Of a stretch of DNA of 64,000 nt, positions 20,690 to 31,608 are shown piece by piece. Position numbers and translations under genes: made by a program. The notes under the pieces were generated by a model. The model was not told the origin of the DNA. It did no database searches and saw only the letters and a program-made list of their open reading frames with translations. Positions within the stretch are counted from its first letter, which is position 1; each line of letters opens with the position of its first letter. The stretch lies in the NCBI GenBank assembly GCA_949752795.1, contig OX457061.1, positions 127,563,530 to 127,627,529 of the forward strand, written 5' to 3'. Source of the DNA: Hyperoodon ampullatus. Lineage: Eukaryota; Chordata; Mammalia; Artiodactyla; Ziphiidae.

Positions 20690-22563
20690 AATACTTAAGG
20701 AATAACCTAACAAAATGAGTATAATATGTATATGAGGAAATCTACAAAAGTGTTGAAAGAAATCAAAGAAGAACAAAATAGATATTCCACGTTCAGTGTA
20801 AGAAGACTTGATATTGTCAAGATGTCAGTTCTTCCCAACTTGATCTACAGATTCAATTCAATTCCAGTCAAAATCCCAGCAAGTTATTTTGTGGATACGA
20901 CAAACCGATTCTAAGTTTATGTGGAGAAGCAAAAGACCCAGAATAGCCAACAGGATATTGAAGGAGAAGGACAAAGTAGGAGGCCTGACAGTACCTGATG
21001 TCAAGACTTAGAATAAAGCTGCAGTTATCAAGACAGGGTGGTATCAGGGAAAGAAGAGACAAGTAGATCAGTGGAACAGAATAGAGAGCCCTGTAGTGGA
21101 CCCACATAAAGGTGGTCAGCTAATCTTTGACAAAGGAGCAAAGATGGTCTTTTCAACAAATGGTGCTGGAACAAGTGGACATCTGCATGCAAAAAATGAA
21201 TGTAGACACGGACCTTATATCTTTCACAAAAATAAACTCATAATGGACCACAGATCTAGTGGAAAACACAAAACTATTACATTCCTATAAGATGACAAAG
21301 GAGAAACCTCGACGACCTTAGGTACGGCACTGCCTTTTGATATATAACATCAAAGACACAATCTATGAAAGAAAGAAAGGATAAGGTGGACTGCATGACA
21401 AGTAAAAACTTCTGCAAAAGACAATGTCAAGAGAATGAGAAGACAAGGCACAGACTGAAAAAAAATACTTGGAAAAGACACATCCGATAAAGGACTGTTA
21501 TCCAAAATATGCAAAGAACTCTTAAAACTCAATAATAACAAAACAAATAACCTGAATTTAAAAATGTACCATAGACTTTAACAGATACCTCAGCAAAGAA
21601 GATGTATAGATGACAATAAGCAGAAGAAAAGATGCTCCACATCCTACGCCATCAGGGAAATGCAAATTAAAACAACAACGAGATTCCACTCTACACCCCT
21701 TAGAATGGCGTAAATTCACAGCACTGACAGCATTGAAGCCTGGGGAGGATGTGGAACAACAGAAACCTCCCACCCCTGCTGGTGGGAATGCAGATTGGTG
21801 CAGCCACTTTGAAACACGGTTTGGCAGTTTCTTACATAAATAAATAGATCCTAACCATGTGTTTCAACGATCACACTCCTTGGTATTTACCCAGTTGAGT
21901 TGAAAATGTATGTCCACAAAAATACCTGCACACAGGCATGTTTATAGCAGCTCTTTTCACAATTGCAGAAACATGGAAGCAACCCAGATGTCCTTCGGCA
22001 GGTGATTGGTAAATAACGTGGGGAGCATCCAGGCTGTGGACTGTTATTCAGCACTAAAAAGAAATGAGCTATCAAGCCCTGAAAAGATAATGAAGGAATC
22101 TGAAATGGATATTATTAAGCCGATATTTAGAAGTCGGTCTAAAAAGATGGCATTCTGTGTGATTCCAGCTATATGACGTTCTGGAAAGGGCAAAAACTGT
22201 GGAAACAGTATAAAGATCAGCGGTTGCCACGGTTTGGGGGAGAAGGAGGAAGGGATGAACAGGTGGGGCACAGAGGGCTTTTAGGGCCGTGAAACTACTG
22301 TGTATGACGCTATCATGGTGGATACAGGTTATTATTCATGTGTCCACACCCACCAAGTGTACAACACCAAGAGCGAACCCTGATGTTAACCGTGGACTTT
22401 GTGTACTGAAATAGGTTCCTCACCTGTAACAAACGGACCACTAGGTGGGGATGTTGGTAATGGAGAGGCTGTGCTTGGGGGGAGGTGGGGAGGGTCTCCG
22501 GAAAGTCTCTGCACCGTCTCAGTTTTTCTGTGGACTTTTAACTGCTCTAAGAAAATAAAGGTT
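20690..22563 (+). mobile_element. Older L1, ORF2 C-terminal part and 3' UTR
   Basis: It starts in ORF2 (tcaattccagtcaaaatccc, tatgtggagaagcaaaagac, ctaatctttgacaaaggag) and continues to a 3' UTR with caccaagagcgaaccctgat and cggaccactaggtgggga, ending at ctgctctaagaaaataaag. The ORF2 frame is broken many times. It lies directly downstream of another L1 in the same orientation. Confidence 0.85.
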
Positions 22564-22719
22564 TGGTTTTTTTTTAATCTCTTTTCAGTTTCAAGAAGAA
22601 ATGTGTGTGTGTGTTTAAAAATGGATGGATTGGTGGTTTAATATCAGTCATTCCCTTCCAAGTTGTAACATGGTGAAGCATGATACAAGCATAGTGGTGA
22701 ATTAAAGAAATTTGACCGA

Positions 22720-23058
22720 GGGCTTCCCTGGTGGCGCAGTGGTTGAGAGTCTGCCTGCCGATGCAGGGGACACGGGTTCGTGCCCCGGTCTGGGAAGATC
22801 CCACATGCCGCGGAGCAACTGGGCCCGTGAGCCAAAATTACTGAGCCTGCGCGTCTGGAGCCTGTGCTCCGCAACAAGAGAGGCCGCGATAGTGAGAGGC
22901 CCGCGCACCGCGATGAAGAGTGGCCCCCGCTCTCCACAACTAGAGAAAGCCCTCGCACAGAAACGAAGACCCAACACAGCCAAAAATAAATAAATAGATA
23001 AAGCAAACTGTCAACAAGTAAAAATAAAACACTATAAAAAAAAAAAAAAAAAAAAAAA
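22720..23058 (+). mobile_element. CHR-type SINE, long form, with 3' transduced flank
   Basis: Head gggcttccctggtggcgca, body, and the 3' segment cgaagacccaacacagcc ending in aaaaataaataaatag near 22995. About 40 further bases (gataaagcaaactgtcaaca through cactat, to 23034) are not SINE, and precede a second A tract. Perfect TSDs aaagaaatttgaccga at 22704-22719 and 23059-23074 enclose everything, so the extra piece arrived with the SINE. Confidence 0.93.
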
Positions 23059-23267
23059 AAAGAAATTTGACCGAACCAATAACATTTTTTCGGACCTGCA
23101 GCTTTTTTTTTTTTTCAAACAAGAGGATAGTTTTATTACAAGATAAGAAGGTTTAATAAAAAAGGTTTAGTAAAAAGGTCCCAACACTAGAAAGTATGTG
23201 TTAAGATATTTAAACAGTAACAAAATGTGTATAATTTACTCATTCTCTATTAATTAGACCTATTATT

Positions 23268-23483
23268 ATTATTATTATTATTATTATTTTTGTGGTACGC
23301 AGGCCTCTCACTGTTGTGGCCTCTCCCGTTGCGGAGCACAGGCTCCAGACGTGCAGGCTCAGCGGCCATGGCTCACGGACCCAGCCGCTCCGCGGCATGT
23401 GGGATCTTCCCGGACTGGGGCACGAACCTGTGTCCCCTGCATCGGCAGGTGGACTCTCAACCACTGCGCCACCAGGGAAGCCC
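23268..23483 (-). mobile_element. CHR-type SINE, short form, tail changed to (ATT)n
   Basis: TSD agacctattatt at 23256-23267 and 23484-23495. The tail reads (ATT)n on the plus strand where young copies have a T tract, so a trinucleotide microsatellite grew from the A tail or from the target sequence. Confidence 0.93.
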
Positions 23484-23495
23484 AGACCTATTATT

Positions 23496-24959
23496 TTTAA
23501 AGCAGTTGGTGTTTGATGGACAGGTGCTCTCTGATGAACCTAATTACTGTTTTACATGTTTCCAGTTTTGGTAATTTCCTCATCAAATGAATATTTCTTA
23601 TTCTAAATAGTTCCTTCTTTAAATAATTTTATTTCTTAGCGTTTTAGAGAATTTAATATGATGATTCTTAATACTGTGATTTCCAGTTCAGCTATGAATT
23701 CATTTAATTTTAATTATGATATTTCAAATCTTACACCTGAACTTTCTAGTACCAAGATTTCATTAAAAAATTCAACATTTTGGGTAAATTACAGCTGAAC
23801 CTCTTGTTAGCCAAGTGTTGGCAGAGAGACTGTAGTATTTCTGGGTGAGGCTGGAGCATATTAATTCTTAAACTTTTGCAGAAAGCCTCTTTTCTTGTAG
23901 CTGACTCATGTAGATAATTAGGGAATGTAGAGTCATGTGCTACTGTATTCAGTGAATGGTTTGTGTTTCTTCTAGATTCCTGATTTATTTTACTTAAATA
24001 TTTCCTTTAGATTTCTTTAAAATACTTTGAAAACCATTTTTAATGTTCGGCCTATCTGTTGTCAAAATATGCAACTCTATGCTTCCTATTTATTTTCTCT
24101 ATTCCCATTGTGATTTTGAATGTGTAAGTTGTATTCACTGATGTTCATCTGTGGGCAGAGACCATGGACCACACAGCAGAGGGGAACTTCCACGGGGTAG
24201 ACAGTTGCCCGGAAGTGGCTGCCCTGCCAGGTACACAGTTTTCAGCAGCATTTCACCCTGGTCCTCTTTGTGAGGTCACGTGAGGAGCTTCTGTGAGTGG
24301 ACCCAGCTAGAAGTAAGGTTTGTCACATTAGAGACGATTCAGGAGTGGGCGTGACCGCTTCCTCTCTCATTCCTGCCCAGGGGCTAAAGGCAGTCATTCT
24401 AAGGCCTGGGGTGTGGTAGACCCACAGGGAATAAGGAACGTGGTACCAGAATCGCCATGTGAAAGGTCATCCAAGTCTCATCAGCACATTTTATGACAGA
24501 AAAATAAACTTATATTAAGTCGCTGACATTTTAAGCTGTGCGGTTGTAGCTAGCATTATCCCAAGTGTATTTGAAATGTACTCAAGAAAATTTGAGGATG
24601 ACATGCATGGTGGAAAATCATAGACGTATGTAGTGGAGTCATGGTCATGACCAAGTTTTACGTTGGTTACAAACACAGGATTACAGACAGCTGTCGGATT
24701 GCTGGTCCACTAGGTGCCTCCCCTGAGCATGATGTGGCATCTTGTGCCCCAGGGACCAGCAACCTCCCAGAGCGCACATACCCGAATGTGGCGCGTATTT
24801 CATTCCCGCTGGAGGCACTTTGCGTACTTCTCACAGATGAAATTGTAGCATGTGAGACACAGGGACCACTGATTGGAGTTTCCAGATGATTATAGAACCG
24901 TGGCCTTTGTTCCCTGACCCAGATATGTCCTATTATTTCTCTCCTGGAAGGTGAGAGCC
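23496..24959. other. Mostly unique DNA, possible ancient LTR-like piece at 24140-24560
   Basis: The last part (gacagaaaaataaacttata then attaagtcgctgacatttta) resembles the polyadenylation end of an old LTR or similar repeat that I cannot name. The rest is AT-rich and unrecognised. Confidence 0.35.
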
Positions 24960-25300
24960 CCTTTCACGGCTGCTGTAGTCTCCCCGCTGCGGTGTCACAG
25001 TGATCGGGAATCCGGAGCCTGCTTTTTTGATGACACACGTCACATCACAGGATTCACGCACGACTCCGGTATCCACGTGCTTTAAACTTACCAGTGGGGA
25101 AGGCAGCTTGGAAGCATCAGAGCCTGGTCCTGGGGAGGCCCGCATCCCCACGCCGCTCACCGGGGCTGGGCTGGCGGGTCCCGGGAGGCCACCAGTAACA
25201 CGTGCTCCTGCTGCCGGGCTGCCTGCGTTCCCACTGGGAGCCCCGTGGAAGTCACCTGGAAGGAAGGGTTGGGGCTGCCTGTGAGCAGGAGGACCTGTGG
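24960..25300. other. GC-richer patch
   Basis: A locally GC- and CpG-enriched stretch with a short inverted motif tgacacacgtca at about 25030. Chance frames occur on both strands. No promoter element or exon could be supported. Confidence 0.35.
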
Positions 25301-27844
25301 GAAATCAGAGGAAAATCTTGAACAAGTGAACATGGTGAAAACTTGACTTGGAGGTGTGTTGCTTCCCGGCATGTTACTTTGGTTTAGCAGTCAGTGAGGA
25401 TCAAAGGCAAAGATAGTTGAAGGAATTATGGGAAACCTGGAAGAATTAATTTTGAAGTGGAATCATTTTACTTGCAGATTCTCTCTGTGTTTCAAAATTC
25501 CATATATTTAATGGAGTATTGTAGAAGAAAGGGGAACAGCATGGCAGACTTTCAGAGCTCAGCACTCTAACGTCAGCTGAGCCTTCATCCATTCCTTTTG
25601 CACAAATGTAACAAACCAACAAAGAAATTCTGATATTCTGGTGTTGGTGAGATTAAAAGTTTCTTTTGAGAGATGGGGTATCTCCTTTTCCCCTTTAGCT
25701 TCGCAGAATAAATAACTCTCATTCCATGAATTGGTCTCTATATTTTTTTTAATGTGAAAATAAAATTTGTCTACCTTTTCACCTGATTATATAATTCTAG
25801 TGTTAATCTGAATGCCAGAAAATGTGGTGCATTTTGATTATTTTATATTTACAGCCCATACTGAAACTTCAGAGCTCTTAGAATGGTTTCCACGGATTAT
25901 GATCATTGTAGGTGTTTATCTAGTTATGAAATTCTAATACTGAACACAACATTAAGTCCTGAATGTTTAATGAACACAAAAAAAAGAGTATAATTAGCAT
26001 GTTTTCTGCAAGCAGTTTTTCTTTGTAGGGAGATGTGCAACACAGTGGAATGTGTCATCTCATTTTAATAAGACCATTTGATGTAACTGCAGTTTCCACT
26101 GTTATCCCCGTGTCTTCAGAATAATGGGTCCAGAAGAAGGTGTTACTTGTTGCCAGTTTGCCTGGCCAGGCTGTGTAAATTATAGCAAGCTGATGATCTT
26201 TGCGAGCATTTTGAAAGGAAGTTCCTGCTTTGATGCTTGTTCCAATGTTGAATTCTCATTGGGAGGAATTTCTTGGGTCCTTGGTTTCAAACAATCCAAA
26301 GCAATCCTGTGATGAAAAGGACTGCCGTTGGTCCATTTCTCTCCAAGTCTCAGCAGTGATTCGAAAATAAAGAATGATGAAGTTGTCAATTAAAAGAATA
26401 TTATGCCCTGGGCTTCTCTTCAAGAAGCTCAACTGTCTAATTTTTTGGGTAGACAATCCCCAATCTGTATCTGAGTGGCTTCTAGGTAGCAATTTCCTGT
26501 TTTCTTCCAAAACAATATCATCTATCCCGCTTCAGTTTTAAGGACAAGAAGCAGATGTATCCATGCATTGAACTAAAAATTTGACCATTAAAGACAAAAA
26601 TTAAAGAGTTCTTGTTAAAAGACAAAATTATTAGAAAGGACAAACATTAATTTTTGATGAAACTTTAACCAAGATACCATTGTATACATTTCGTAATCTG
26701 TAGTTAATAATGTAGAAAGAATAGACTGGCTGCTAAGAAGCGAAAAGGAAAAACTCGTGAATTGTTTGTGGTCTTAGAACAGAGAAGGGTCTTTGTACTG
26801 AGGCTGTCTGTGTGCTTTGGGGCTGAGTCCTTTTACACAAGTCCTGTTCATCCAGTATCTGCTGTTGTGACCCCAGAAATCTCTCCCTCTTATGGAGCTC
26901 AGTCTGACTGTGACATCTATCCTGTTGATCCTCATATCAAGAATTTTTAAAAGGGGGTGGATAGCAACAAACAGAAACAGAACTCCTCAGCATTTTGTAA
27001 TAATATCAGTGCAAAGCATTTTGCACTCACAGATTCAGTAGTGATGTTTGGCCAGTTCAGCAGGTGATTAAATGGGGCAGCTGTGGGGAGGGGTTGGGGA
27101 CGGAGGGCTGCTTATGTGGGAAGCGACCTGCAGCATACAGTTCATCAAATTATACCCTTGACGTTTTCTCACTGAGAATTCTTTTCTAGGGTTTGTAGAA
27201 CATCCGCCATCGGAGGATGGCGAAAGTAGTTAATTTTATGAAAAATTATTTAGTGTTGTGTGTCATATGGACAGGGAGGAAATGCTGCCTCAGGAAAATC
27301 CTCCTGACCTGCGCTGAAAAGTTCAGCCTTTCTTTATGTTGCTATCGATGTTTTAGATCCCGGTGACCAATCCCCCTGAGATATTAGTGGATTCTGAAAG
27401 GTCATATAACCTTTTCTTTCATCTAGTAAATGATCAAGAGAGAGATGAATGCATTACTGGGAAAAATATGAACATGGTGATAATTTAAAAGGCATTTTAA
27501 TGTGTTTGTGGTATTAGATTTTATAAAAGTATCATTTTCTAGGTAGAAGTGCAGCTACTTCAGTTAGCGTGAATTATTCTTTTCATACATAATAGTCTGA
27601 AGACTGATTAGCATATAGCTGAGGGAAGATGCTATTTCTTAGGTTTTCTGCCATTTCCCTAAGAGGAACCGTCACTGCATTACAGACATCTCCGTGATGC
27701 TTGGTCTTTCTTTCTCTTGCTTTATTGTATTCAGGTAAACGGGGAGATATATTTCCAACTCAGTGCATATTTGTTAAGCACCTACTATGCATAAGGCGTG
27801 AGGCTAGATGCTGTGGGATATCCAAGTTAATAGTATTTGCAACA
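25301..27844. other. Unique AT-rich DNA
   Basis: About 2.5 kb free of young repeats. I saw a small hairpin (cgccatc-ggag-gatggcg) at 27205-27222 and a weak MIR/L2-like start near 27758. Nothing coding is supported. Confidence 0.45.
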
Positions 27845-28030
27845 CTTGTAACTGGACAGAGGGTTAGTATCTAGAATATGTAAAACCCTTCTATGACTCA
27901 AAAAAAATCAGTAAGAAAAAAAAACAACCCATTAGAAAAATCACAAAATACTTAATCATCTTACAGCAGAAGAATGGCCAGTAAAGGTGCAAAAACGCTC
28001 AACCTCATTGGTAACCTGAGAAATTTGAAT
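27845..28030 (+). mobile_element. L1 fragment (late ORF2)
   Basis: The order gttagtatctagaatatg, caacccattagaaaaatcac, gaatggccagtaaaggtgc, acgctcaacctcattggt matches the late ORF2 region of L1 in sense orientation. It is short and decayed. Confidence 0.65.
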
Positions 28031-29577
28031 CTGGCTTTCTAGGTTTTCAAGAAGTTTCACTTTTCCAGGCAGGAGGCCAAAAAACTTACTGTTTTTTAAA
28101 TTGACACTTTGCTAGCTTAATTTATAAATTTTATACATTTGGGTATATGGTCCATAGGCTTCCATGTATTCTTGGCCAGGGCTGCATATATTCAGGGCAG
28201 GCCTATAAATGTATGTTTATATAACTTAAAGAAAAGCAAGGAGATTCCAAAGACAAAGTTCAAGGCAGGGATTACCTTTCTGGTGGAAAGAAGGGGGTGC
28301 CGTCAGGGGCGCGCACGGGGGTCTTTAAGGAAGTGCAATATCGAAAATATTCCTTTTCTTGAGCGGGGAGGCATGTATTTAATAAAACTCAATATTTCAT
28401 GTACAATATGCACTATACTCTTGGCTTTCAAACAGGATTAATGGAATAGACACATAACCATATAATTTCACATGGAGACAGTATACGTTTAAATATAAAT
28501 GTCTTTTAAAATGTATTTGTGAAAAATAAATGAGATCTCTCTTAGTTTCACCCAGCTCTGTGCTGTGCGGTGCGTCAGAGCCAAGTAGAGGGTGACGGGG
28601 GTAGAAACTGGCAGGAATGGAGCTGACAGTCCTTGCGTTGTCTCTTTCCTACGACACCATTGCCGCATTTTACCCTGTTGAGTGTAGACTCCATGCCATA
28701 TAGAAAAAACATCCTCAAAGGTAACAGTTGTATGATTGGAATACAAATCTATGTATTTGTACAACTTTATTTTACCATTCATACTTATTGGACGAATTAC
28801 CTCGGGAAAGAACTTGGGGGAGAGGGATTAATAAATTATAAATATTGCCGCTTTATTAATAATTGGCTACTATCCTAGCTCCTAGGAATGCTTATTTGGA
28901 TGCAGACATAGGCTCTCTAAATATAGGGACACCACGTTCTTAAGAAAATGTCTAAAAAATAAATGTCTTGAGTTTTACATCTCACATCTCTACTAGTTTT
29001 AACTTGTCAGTCTAGTGACTCAAATGTATATTTCTTCCAGATCATGTATGGAAATGTAATCATAAGTCCAAACTCCAATTAGTAAAATTTAGAATTGACC
29101 TAAAATCATTTGCTTGGATAGTCCTAAACTAATTGTTATTTTCATCTCTAGTGGTTATTGTTTAATGTGTTCATTATTATGTGGGCTTACAATGAAAGTG
29201 TTTTGGTTATTTCCACATAAATGACAGAAGAGAGAGAACTATAAAATCTTGGAAAGACAGCTTTATGTTGCCAGTGCAGAGTCTGCGTTAAGGACGCACC
29301 CTGCTTCCCACTGCAGTGAGCTCTAAGTTGATACGATTCAGAAAATTCTTGGAGATGGTAATGGAGGAGGACTAAACAAGATATTACTGAATTTATTTGT
29401 TTAGTTATTTAGTTATTTAGCTGGTTAGATAGTCAGTTAGTCATTCATTTCTTTATTCAGCCATTTTATTTTCTGCAATATACCAGTACTTCTAGTCATG
29501 GCATATATATTAATGAATAAAAGAGACATACATTTTAGTCTTGTGGAGGCTAAAATCTAACATAATTTTTCTAAAGT
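28031..29577. other. Unique AT-rich DNA
   Basis: No repeat recognised apart from short TTTA-like runs near 29395-29460. The frames at 28139-28441 and 28489-28878 have no support. Confidence 0.45.
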
Positions 29578-29590
29578 AAAGAATAGGTAT

Positions 29591-29791
29591 ATGTAGAGAC
29601 TTCCCTTGTGGTCCAGTGGTTAAGACTTTGCCTTCCAATGCAAGGGGTGTGGGTTCGATCCCTGGTCGGGGAGCTAGGATCCCACATGCCTCGTGGCCAA
29701 AAAACCAAAACATAAAACAGAAGCAATATTGTAACAAATTCAATAAAGACTTTAAAAATTATCCATATCCAAAAAAAACCTTAAAAATAAA
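29591..29791 (+). mobile_element. CHR-1-like SINE
   Basis: Begins agacttcccttgtggtcca, with a B-box-like gtgggttcgatccctgg and ctaggatcccacatgcctcg, then a tail with caatattgtaacaaattc and caataaagactttaaaa. This is the older relative of the other SINEs here. TSD aaagaataggtat lies at 29578-29590 and 29792-29804, perfect over 13 bp. Confidence 0.92.
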
Positions 29792-29804
29792 AAAGAATAG
29801 GTAT

Positions 29805-30640
29805 GTAAATACAGAATGAGGTCACTGCTGCGATCAAGATGGAATTGGCATGATGTCCTAACGCACGAGTTGTCAGACCTCTTGAAAGTGTGACATCACA
29901 GCCTGAGCAGGAGGCCTAAGTGGACGTCATCAGGCAAAGCACAGGAAGAAGAGGGAGACACAGGGGAGCCGCTCGTGTGGAGGCCCCAAGGAAGGGACAG
30001 GTGGACCCTGTTTGAGGGTCTGCAGGGGGGACTGTGGAGCCACAGCGGTGACGTGGACTGGCTGGTAGTGGTCGCAGGTGGAGGGTAGGGCTGTGGCAGT
30101 GATACATTTTAAAGGTGGAAACAAGGGACCTCACTGATGAATTGCACATGGAGACAGAAGGAGAGGAAACAGTCGTCAAGGATTTCCAGTGCCCTGTGTT
30201 GGTCACCTGAGCAGATTGTGGTGCTGTGTAAAGTCAGGGCAGCCTGGAAGGGAGGGAACAATGACAATAATAATCATCATCATCGTCATCATCATCTGGT
30301 GCTACGTTGTGAACATATTAGTTTAAAAGGCCAATGTGGTATCCATTCGAGATGTGAAACAGGCAAGGGGTTTATAAACTCAGAGAAGTCTGGGCTGTCG
30401 TTAGATTTCAACATATGCATGATAATTAAAACTCATGGGAATGGATGAAGACCCTTAGAGAGAAACGGAACACAGAGAAGAGACCAGATCCCGGGGCAAC
30501 TCCAGCTACTGAGGGACAGTCCCTGAGGACACTGAGAGGGAGCAGCTGATGAGGTGGGAAGAGGATCTGGGGTTCACAGTGACACAGGAGCTGGGAGATG
30601 CTTTGGGGAAGTGTTGGCTGTGTCCGCTCCACAGGCTGAG
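29805..30640 (+). repeat. G-rich ancient interspersed repeat, family not identified
   Basis: Purine-rich text such as gatacattttaaaggtgga, gagacagaaggagaggaaac, tcaaggatttccagtgccc and ccccggggcaactccagct-like parts recalls a widespread old mammalian repeat whose name I cannot give. A (CAT)n-like simple tract lies at 30260-30296. Frames here on both strands are chance. Confidence 0.35.
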
Positions 30641-31325
30641 CAGGATATTTACAGGAAAGTAACTGCTGAATCTGACAATTTGGGATTGGAATTTAGAGCA
30701 GGATAAATGTGGGAGCGAAGGAAAAGAAAGAAATACAAAATATCAATATATTCTAGAAAAAATAATGGGAAAGTCTCAGTAAAGACCAAGGAGTTTTGTC
30801 GGGTTTTGTTTTGTCTCACGTTAGGCTGGGCGCTTACATCAGAGACGGTTGTTACAGACATGATTTCTGTAAAGCAGAGACTCGTGGTTCCGGAGAAAGA
30901 GAGTCAGTGTCTCTGAGGGTGAAGTGAGGGATCCTGCCCACACGTGGGAGTGTGGAAAGGGAGTGGGGCATCTCCCCAATCTTATGACAAACGGAATAGG
31001 AGAAAATGTGCAGATGCGTGTGAATCTGTATATTGTAAATTGTGAAAAAGATATTCTTCCTAATACCTCTTATTTCTTAAAGGCAGTGAAGTAGGTCATC
31101 ATGGTTCTTAGCAGTAATTATTTTAAAAATTGAATTACTATGACGTATCTTACTGTTATTGCAATAAAGATAACATTCCCATGTTTCGAGATTCAAAATA
31201 TACTAAAGTGTGTTCAGGGTAAAGTCTCCTCCTAACTTTTCCCATTCCATCTGTTTGCATTTCCTGGATCGAATGATGTTTTCAGTGTCTTCTGAATATT
31301 TCCAGAAAGATTCTGTTCACATATA
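30641..31325. other. Unique DNA
   Basis: No recognised feature. It forms the left flank of the large L1; its last bases lead into the left copy of the L1 target-site duplication. Confidence 0.45.
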
Positions 31326-31340
31326 CACATATGCATTTTA
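31326..31340. repeat. Target-site duplication of the 5-kb L1, left copy
   Basis: cacatatgcatttta is repeated exactly at 36321-36335. The pair defines the L1 insertion, including its extra 3' flank. Confidence 0.93.
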
Positions 31341-31400
31341 CTTATTTTTTTTTCTCAGAGCTGTGTGAACATCAGCACAATAAATTTTAGAACATTTTCT
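31341..31400 (-). other. 3'-transduced flank of the L1
   Basis: About 46 bases of non-L1 sequence lie between two A tracts (minus-strand sense) and inside the TSD. This is the signature of read-through transcription past the L1's own polyadenylation site at its donor locus. Confidence 0.75.
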
Positions 31401-31608
31401 TTTTTTTTAATTTTATGTTTTTTTTATACTGCAGGGTCTTATTAGTCATCCATTTTATGCACATCAGTGTATACATGTCAATCCCAATCTCCCACTTCAT
31501 CACACCACCCCCAGCCCCCACCGCTTCCCCGCCTTGGTGTCCATATGTTTGTTCTCTACATCTGTGTCTCAGCTTCTGCCACGCAAACCAGTTCATCTGT
31601 ACCATTTT

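Noticed and set aside
27205..27222. Small hairpin cgccatc-ggag-gatggcg
   Set aside because: A 7-bp stem alone is expected by chance in 64 kb and is too short for a microRNA precursor.
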